DNA of 7,834 nt from an uncultured Bacillota bacterium (lineage in GTDB: Bacteria > Bacillota_I > Bacilli_A > RFN20 > CAG-826), in the NCBI GenBank assembly GCA_946612055.1, contig CAMOEH010000007.1, positions 1 to 7,834 of the forward strand. Direction: 5' to 3'. Shown piece by piece: positions 5,208 through 7,834 of the stretch (the stretch's first letter is position 1; the number at the start of each line of letters is the position of its first letter). The notes beneath the pieces were generated by a model. It was not told the DNA's origin and searched no databases. It saw only the letters and a list, made by a program, of their open reading frames with translations. The position numbers and the translations under genes were made by a program.

Positions 5208-6863
5208 CTATTTGCCGAAAGCGCTTAAGCGAGAGCAGACTCTCTCTTTTCCCATGATTTCGATGATTTCATGAAGATTGGGGGATTGAGGAGAACCAAC
5301 TAAAGCGATGCGGAGGATTTCGGCGCAATCGGAAATCGAGCCAACGAAATTCTCTGGATGCTCTTTGTAATCTTTGTTGGAGGTGGCAAAGCCATGTTCT
5401 CCGCCGATCGTTTTCAAAACATCGAACCAGACGTTTTCTTCAACTCCATACGGAAGGCGGTTATTGCAATCCTCAAGCAAAGAGGCAACCATCTCTTTCT
5501 TCCATTCGGGACGGAAGGGAAGGCCTTTGGCCTTAATTTGCTCGTATTCATCGTCATAGAAGAAGCGAATTAACGGATAAATGTCGCTATATTTGGCGTA
5601 ATCCTTACGCGGATTCTTCCTCTGTTTTTCGATATTGAGGATCTTTTTGAAGTAAACGGGATCGCTTTCGATACGCTTCGCGAATTCTTCTTGATGCTCT
5701 TTTGCCCAAGATAGCACCGCTTCATATTCTTCTTCTAGAGGCATCTTGGCCAAGATCTCCTTTGAGAAGTAATTGAGCTTATCTTGATCAAAGAGAGCCC
5801 CGTCCAAGGACATCTTCTTCAAAGAGAAGCGGAAGGAAGGAAGATCGAAGGATTTGTTGGCAATAGCCCATTCTTCGAAATTGGAATTGGCGATCGACAT
5901 CAAATAGACCAAGAGGGCTTTGGGGCAATATCCTTGCTCCAGGAAATAGCTAACCGCGGCTTCTGGGTCTTTGCGTTTGGAAAGCTTTCTCTTATTGCCG
6001 TGATCCAATTTCATGATAGAAGGGATGTGGGCATATTTCGGAGCTTTCCATCCCAAGGCGCGGAACATATCGAGATGGATTGGGGTCGAAGGAATCCATT
6101 CTTCGCCACGGGTGATCACGGTCGTGCGCATAAAGTGGTCATCGACGACGTGGGCAAAATGGTATGTCGGCAATCCATCCGATTTCAAAATGACGACATC
6201 CGTATCGTTATCTTGGAGCTCAATCTCGCCACGGATCGCATCGACGAATTTTGTTTTCTTATCGTGATCGCCCATCGATTTGAAGCGGATGACCCACGGA
6301 GTTCCGGCTTTGATGCGTTCAATACGTTCTTCTACGCTTAAATTACGGTCGCGGGCGTAGATTCCATAATATCCAGGGAGGACTTTGTTGGCTTCTTGCG
6401 CTTTGCGAATGGCATCAAGATCTTCCGGCGTGCAGAAATCCGGATAGGCGCGGCCAATGCGGATCAATTCTTTGATGACGGTTTTATAGATATCGCGCCT
6501 TTTGCTTTGCTGATAAGGGCCATAATCGCCTTTATCGCCATCGGGGAAATAGCCTTCATCCGCGACGATGCCGAATTCGTTGAGTTGGTGGATAAGCAAA
6601 TCGCCGCTACCTTCGATGGTGCGTTTGGTGTCGGTGTCTTCCAAACGGAAGAAATAAACACCACCACTTTGTTTGGCCAAAGTCCTCGAAATCATTGAGG
6701 TAAATAAAGATCCCGTGTGGAGGAAACCCGTAGGGGATGGGGCGAAACGCGTGACCTGAGCTCCTTCAGGAAGGGAGCGAGCAGGATAGCGTTTTTCAAG
6801 ATCTTCAATGCTTTCTTTGACATCGGGGAATAGGAGTTCAGCTAGTTCTTCGTTTGTTGCCAT
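5208..6863 (-). CDS. gltX: Glutamyl-tRNA synthetase
   Basis: This 551-residue class I synthetase attaches glutamate to tRNA-Glu in the cytoplasm. In many Bacillota it also mischarges tRNA-Gln for later amidation by GatCAB; this window cannot decide that. It shows FAPSPTGFLHTGSL (40-53, the HIGH-equivalent), RLEDTD (73-78), DDHFMRTTVITRGEEW (241-256) and KLSKRKD (293-299, the KMSKS loop). The helical anticodon-binding part runs from about 330 to the end. It is longer than the roughly 470-500 residues of E. coli or B. subtilis GltX and follows the extended-N-terminus form I associate with Clostridia and Erysipelotrichia. ATG 6863 is supported by an AGGCGG SD 7-8 nt upstream. It is transcribed from the promoter at 6893-6921 and followed by tRNA-Glu; no terminator separates them. 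Confidence 0.97.
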   Translation of the reverse strand: MATNEELAELLFPDVKESIEDLEKRYPARSLPEGAQVTRFAPSPTGFLHTGSLFTSMISRTLAKQSGGVYFFRLEDTDTKRTIEGSGDLLIHQLNEFGIVADEGYFPDGDKGDYGPYQQSKRRDIYKTVIKELIRIGRAYPDFCTPEDLDAIRKAQEANKVLPGYYGIYARDRNLSVEERIERIKAGTPWVIRFKSMGDHDKKTKFVDAIRGEIELQDNDTDVVILKSDGLPTYHFAHVVDDHFMRTTVITRGEEWIPSTPIHLDMFRALGWKAPKYAHIPSIMKLDHGNKRKLSKRKDPEAAVSYFLEQGYCPKALLVYLMSIANSNFEEWAIANKSFDLPSFRFSLKKMSLDGALFDQDKLNYFSKEILAKMPLEEEYEAVLSWAKEHQEEFAKRIESDPVYFKKILNIEKQRKNPRKDYAKYSDIYPLIRFFYDDEYEQIKAKGLPFRPEWKKEMVASLLEDCNNRLPYGVEENVWFDVLKTIGGEHGFATSNKDYKEHPENFVGSISDCAEILRIALVGSPQSPNLHEIIEIMGKERVCSRLSAFGK

Positions 6864-6892
6864 AATAAATCCGCCTTTTTCTTGCGAGGGAG

Positions 6893-6921
6893 ATTATAGC
6901 CTAAGGCTATGCGCGTTTCCA
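6893..6921 (-). promoter_or_regulatory. Promoter of gltX
   Basis: On the minus strand -35 TGGAAA (6916-6921) and a perfect -10 TATAAT (6893-6898) are 17 bp apart. The expected leader is about 23 nt and includes the SD. Its -35 is one base from the -35 of the divergent tRNA-Gly promoter, so the two promoters are back to back. Confidence 0.75.
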
Positions 6922-6922
6922 C

Positions 6923-6951
6923 TTGAAGAATGAAAATTGCATCATTATAAT
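6923..6951 (+). promoter_or_regulatory. Promoter of tRNA-Gly
   Basis: TTGAAG (6923-6928) and a perfect TATAAT (6946-6951) are 17 bp apart. The start is expected near 6958, leaving a leader of about 15 nt. The -10 and what follows share 14 identical bases with the tRNA-Glu promoter. A perfect palindrome CCCTTAAGGG (6959-6968) lies in the leader. Confidence 0.8.
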
Positions 6952-6972
6952 AAGCAAGCCCTTAAGGGGTAT

Positions 6973-7046
6973 GCAGGCGTAGTTCAGTGGTAGAACATTA
7001 CCTTGCCAAGGTAAATATGCGGGTCCGATTCCCGTCGCTTGCTCCA
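6973..7046 (+). tRNA. tRNA-Gly, anticodon GCC, CCA encoded, with C at T-loop position 55
   Basis: The acceptor GCAGGCG (6973-6979) pairs with CGCTTGC (7036-7042, one G-U), the discriminator is T (7043), and CCA is at 7044-7046. The D arm GTTC-AGTGGTA-GAAC keeps the G18-G19 pair. The anticodon stem TTACC/GGTAA encloses TTGCCAA with GCC at 7005-7007. The T stem is sound, but its loop reads TCCGATT rather than TTCGATT: position 55 (7025), normally pseudouridine, is C. It reads GGC and GGU codons. Confidence 0.95.
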
Positions 7047-7056
7047 TTTGAAAGAT

Positions 7057-7088
7057 AACGAGATGATTCCGAAAATCATCTCGTTTTT
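7057..7088 (+). terminator. Strong terminator of tRNA-Gly, overlapping the AraC gene 3' end
   Basis: AACGAGATGATT (7057-7068) pairs perfectly over 12 bp with AATCATCTCGTT (7074-7085) across a CCGAA loop, with a T run at 7084-7088. The right arm contains the TGA stop and last codons of the AraC gene on the minus strand, so the convergent units share this DNA. On the minus strand the tail (ATCTTTC) is weak. Confidence 0.9.
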
Positions 7089-7834
7089 GTTATGTTTCGG
7101 CTTTTAAATTCCCTTGGAGAAACACCAAAATAGTTTTTAAAAGCTTTGCTTAGGGCAAAAGCGGATGAATAATTGATGCGAGCTGCAATCTTGTCTAACG
7201 ATAACCCTTCTAAAAGCAGGTCCTTTACTAATTCCATCTTCTTTTCAATGAAATAATCGACGAGCTTTTTCGATGTTGTTTCTTTATAGATGTTAGATAA
7301 ATAGCTATAGGAATAATGGAAGGCTTTTTCTAGTTCGCTAAGGGAGGAAATCCTTTCGATGTTGGCCGAGATATATTCCATTATCTGATAAATCAATATT
7401 TCTTTGTTTTTGATTTTCTCAAAATTATTCTTATGCCCTCCCCGAATAATGCGGTAGGAATATACCGCCAACTGCCAAAGAATCGAATTCAATATCTTTA
7501 AAGAGAATTCCTTATCAACATTTTGGATTTCATTGATGCCCATCGATACCAAATTGGCAACGCGACTTGAATGGAAAATACGGTTCTTTTCATTAATCAA
7601 AAGCAAGGACAATTTCGAAAAATAGTCGTTCAATAGCGGAACTTTTGGACAAAAAGCGCAGAAGTCATATTCTAGCGGATTATCTTTGCTGGAGATAATG
7701 GCGTGGACATCCCCTTTGATGGAAAGATAGATGTCCCCCTCCTTTACTTTGAGCGGTATCCCATTTGTCGATATCCCCCCTTCGCCTTTATTGATGACCG
7801 TCAATTCCTCCCAATGTTGGTCATGGTCGGGATA
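7076..7834 (-). CDS. AraC-family transcriptional regulator, N-terminus beyond the right edge
   Basis: The frame is open to the window edge, giving 252 visible residues. The first, YPDHDQHWEELTVINKGEG, is the conserved cupin sugar/effector-binding motif (H-x-x-H-x-x-E type), followed by LKVKEGDIYLSI. The visible TTG at 7804 is therefore an internal Leu, not the start. The C-terminal DNA-binding domain has two helix-turn-helix units at about 164-187 (SLSELEKAFHYSYSYLSNIY) and 212-244 (SLDKIAARINYSSAFALSKAF, then YFGVSPREFK, the AraC signature). Proteins of this layout usually control sugar uptake or use genes beside them; the target here would lie to the right. Scattered lines count 23-43% GC, lower than gltX. 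The stop TGA lies in the tRNA-Gly terminator. Confidence 0.92.
   Translation of the reverse strand, partial: YPDHDQHWEELTVINKGEGGISTNGIPLKVKEGDIYLSIKGDVHAIISSKDNPLEYDFCAFCPKVPLLNDYFSKLSLLLINEKNRIFHSSRVANLVSMGINEIQNVDKEFSLKILNSILWQLAVYSYRIIRGGHKNNFEKIKNKEILIYQIMEYISANIERISSLSELEKAFHYSYSYLSNIYKETTSKKLVDYFIEKKMELVKDLLLEGLSLDKIAARINYSSAFALSKAFKNYFGVSPREFKSRNITKTR

Noticed and set aside
5784..6341. 185-codon plus-strand frame opposite gltX
   Set aside because: Shadow of the well-supported synthetase gene; no SD or recognisable domain.
4481..7078. TGA read as tryptophan (Mycoplasma-type code)
   Set aside because: The AraC gene ends at TGA right after its signature domain inside a terminator, and all Trp codons seen in gltX are TGG.
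7802..7804. TTG as start codon of the AraC gene
   Set aside because: The frame continues upstream to the edge and encodes the conserved HDQHWEE cupin motif, so the gene is truncated by the window.

Overview
The window looks like a chromosomal segment from a Bacillota-type (Firmicutes) bacterium. It is probably an uncultured Bacilli/Erysipelotrichia- or RF39-like gut lineage, judging from the roughly 550-residue Clostridia/Erysipelotrichia-style glutamyl-tRNA synthetase, strong Shine-Dalgarno (SD) sequences, encoded CCA ends on both tRNAs, and simple U-tract hairpin terminators. TGA acts as a stop (two genes end at TGA in sensible places), so the code is not the Mycoplasma one. The left part and gltX are about 46-50% GC by hand count. 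The 4.48-5.02 kb ORF is about 35%, and the AraC gene is also AT-richer than gltX.

Left part (1-4287), envelope and lipid theme: the first codons of a probable glycerophosphodiester phosphodiesterase (minus strand, running off the left edge); a 706-residue four-helix membrane protein with six copies of a short R-x-I-[IF]-x-x-E-[LM] motif and a conserved-looking C-terminal domain (minus); and a diacylglycerol-kinase-like lipid kinase (minus). Divergent from the kinase is a fusion of a degenerate family-2 glycosyltransferase domain with a GtrA membrane domain (plus). The kinase and the GT2-GtrA gene are back to back across 60 bp, and neither has a recognisable SD.

Middle (4288-5063): a gene-poor stretch with hairpins and an orphan promoter-to-terminator unit, then an AT-rich 179-residue ORF (minus) of unknown role. 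Its C-terminal half resembles BECR-fold RNase domains of phage and polymorphic toxins. It starts right behind the terminator of tRNA-Glu.

Right part (5077-7088), translation block: tRNA-Glu(CUC) lies just downstream of gltX on the same strand, and tRNA-Gly(GCC) diverges from gltX with its own promoter. Both tRNA promoters carry the same 14-nt sequence over the -10 and initially transcribed region. The tRNA-Gly has C instead of U at T-loop position 55. An AraC-family regulator (minus) runs off the right edge; its stop codon lies inside the tRNA-Gly terminator hairpin.

No CRISPR array, insertion sequence, integrase or complete defence system was seen. The items most worth following up are the repeat-bearing membrane protein, the BECR-like AT-rich ORF, the shared tRNA promoter/leader motif and the unusual tRNA-Gly T-loop.
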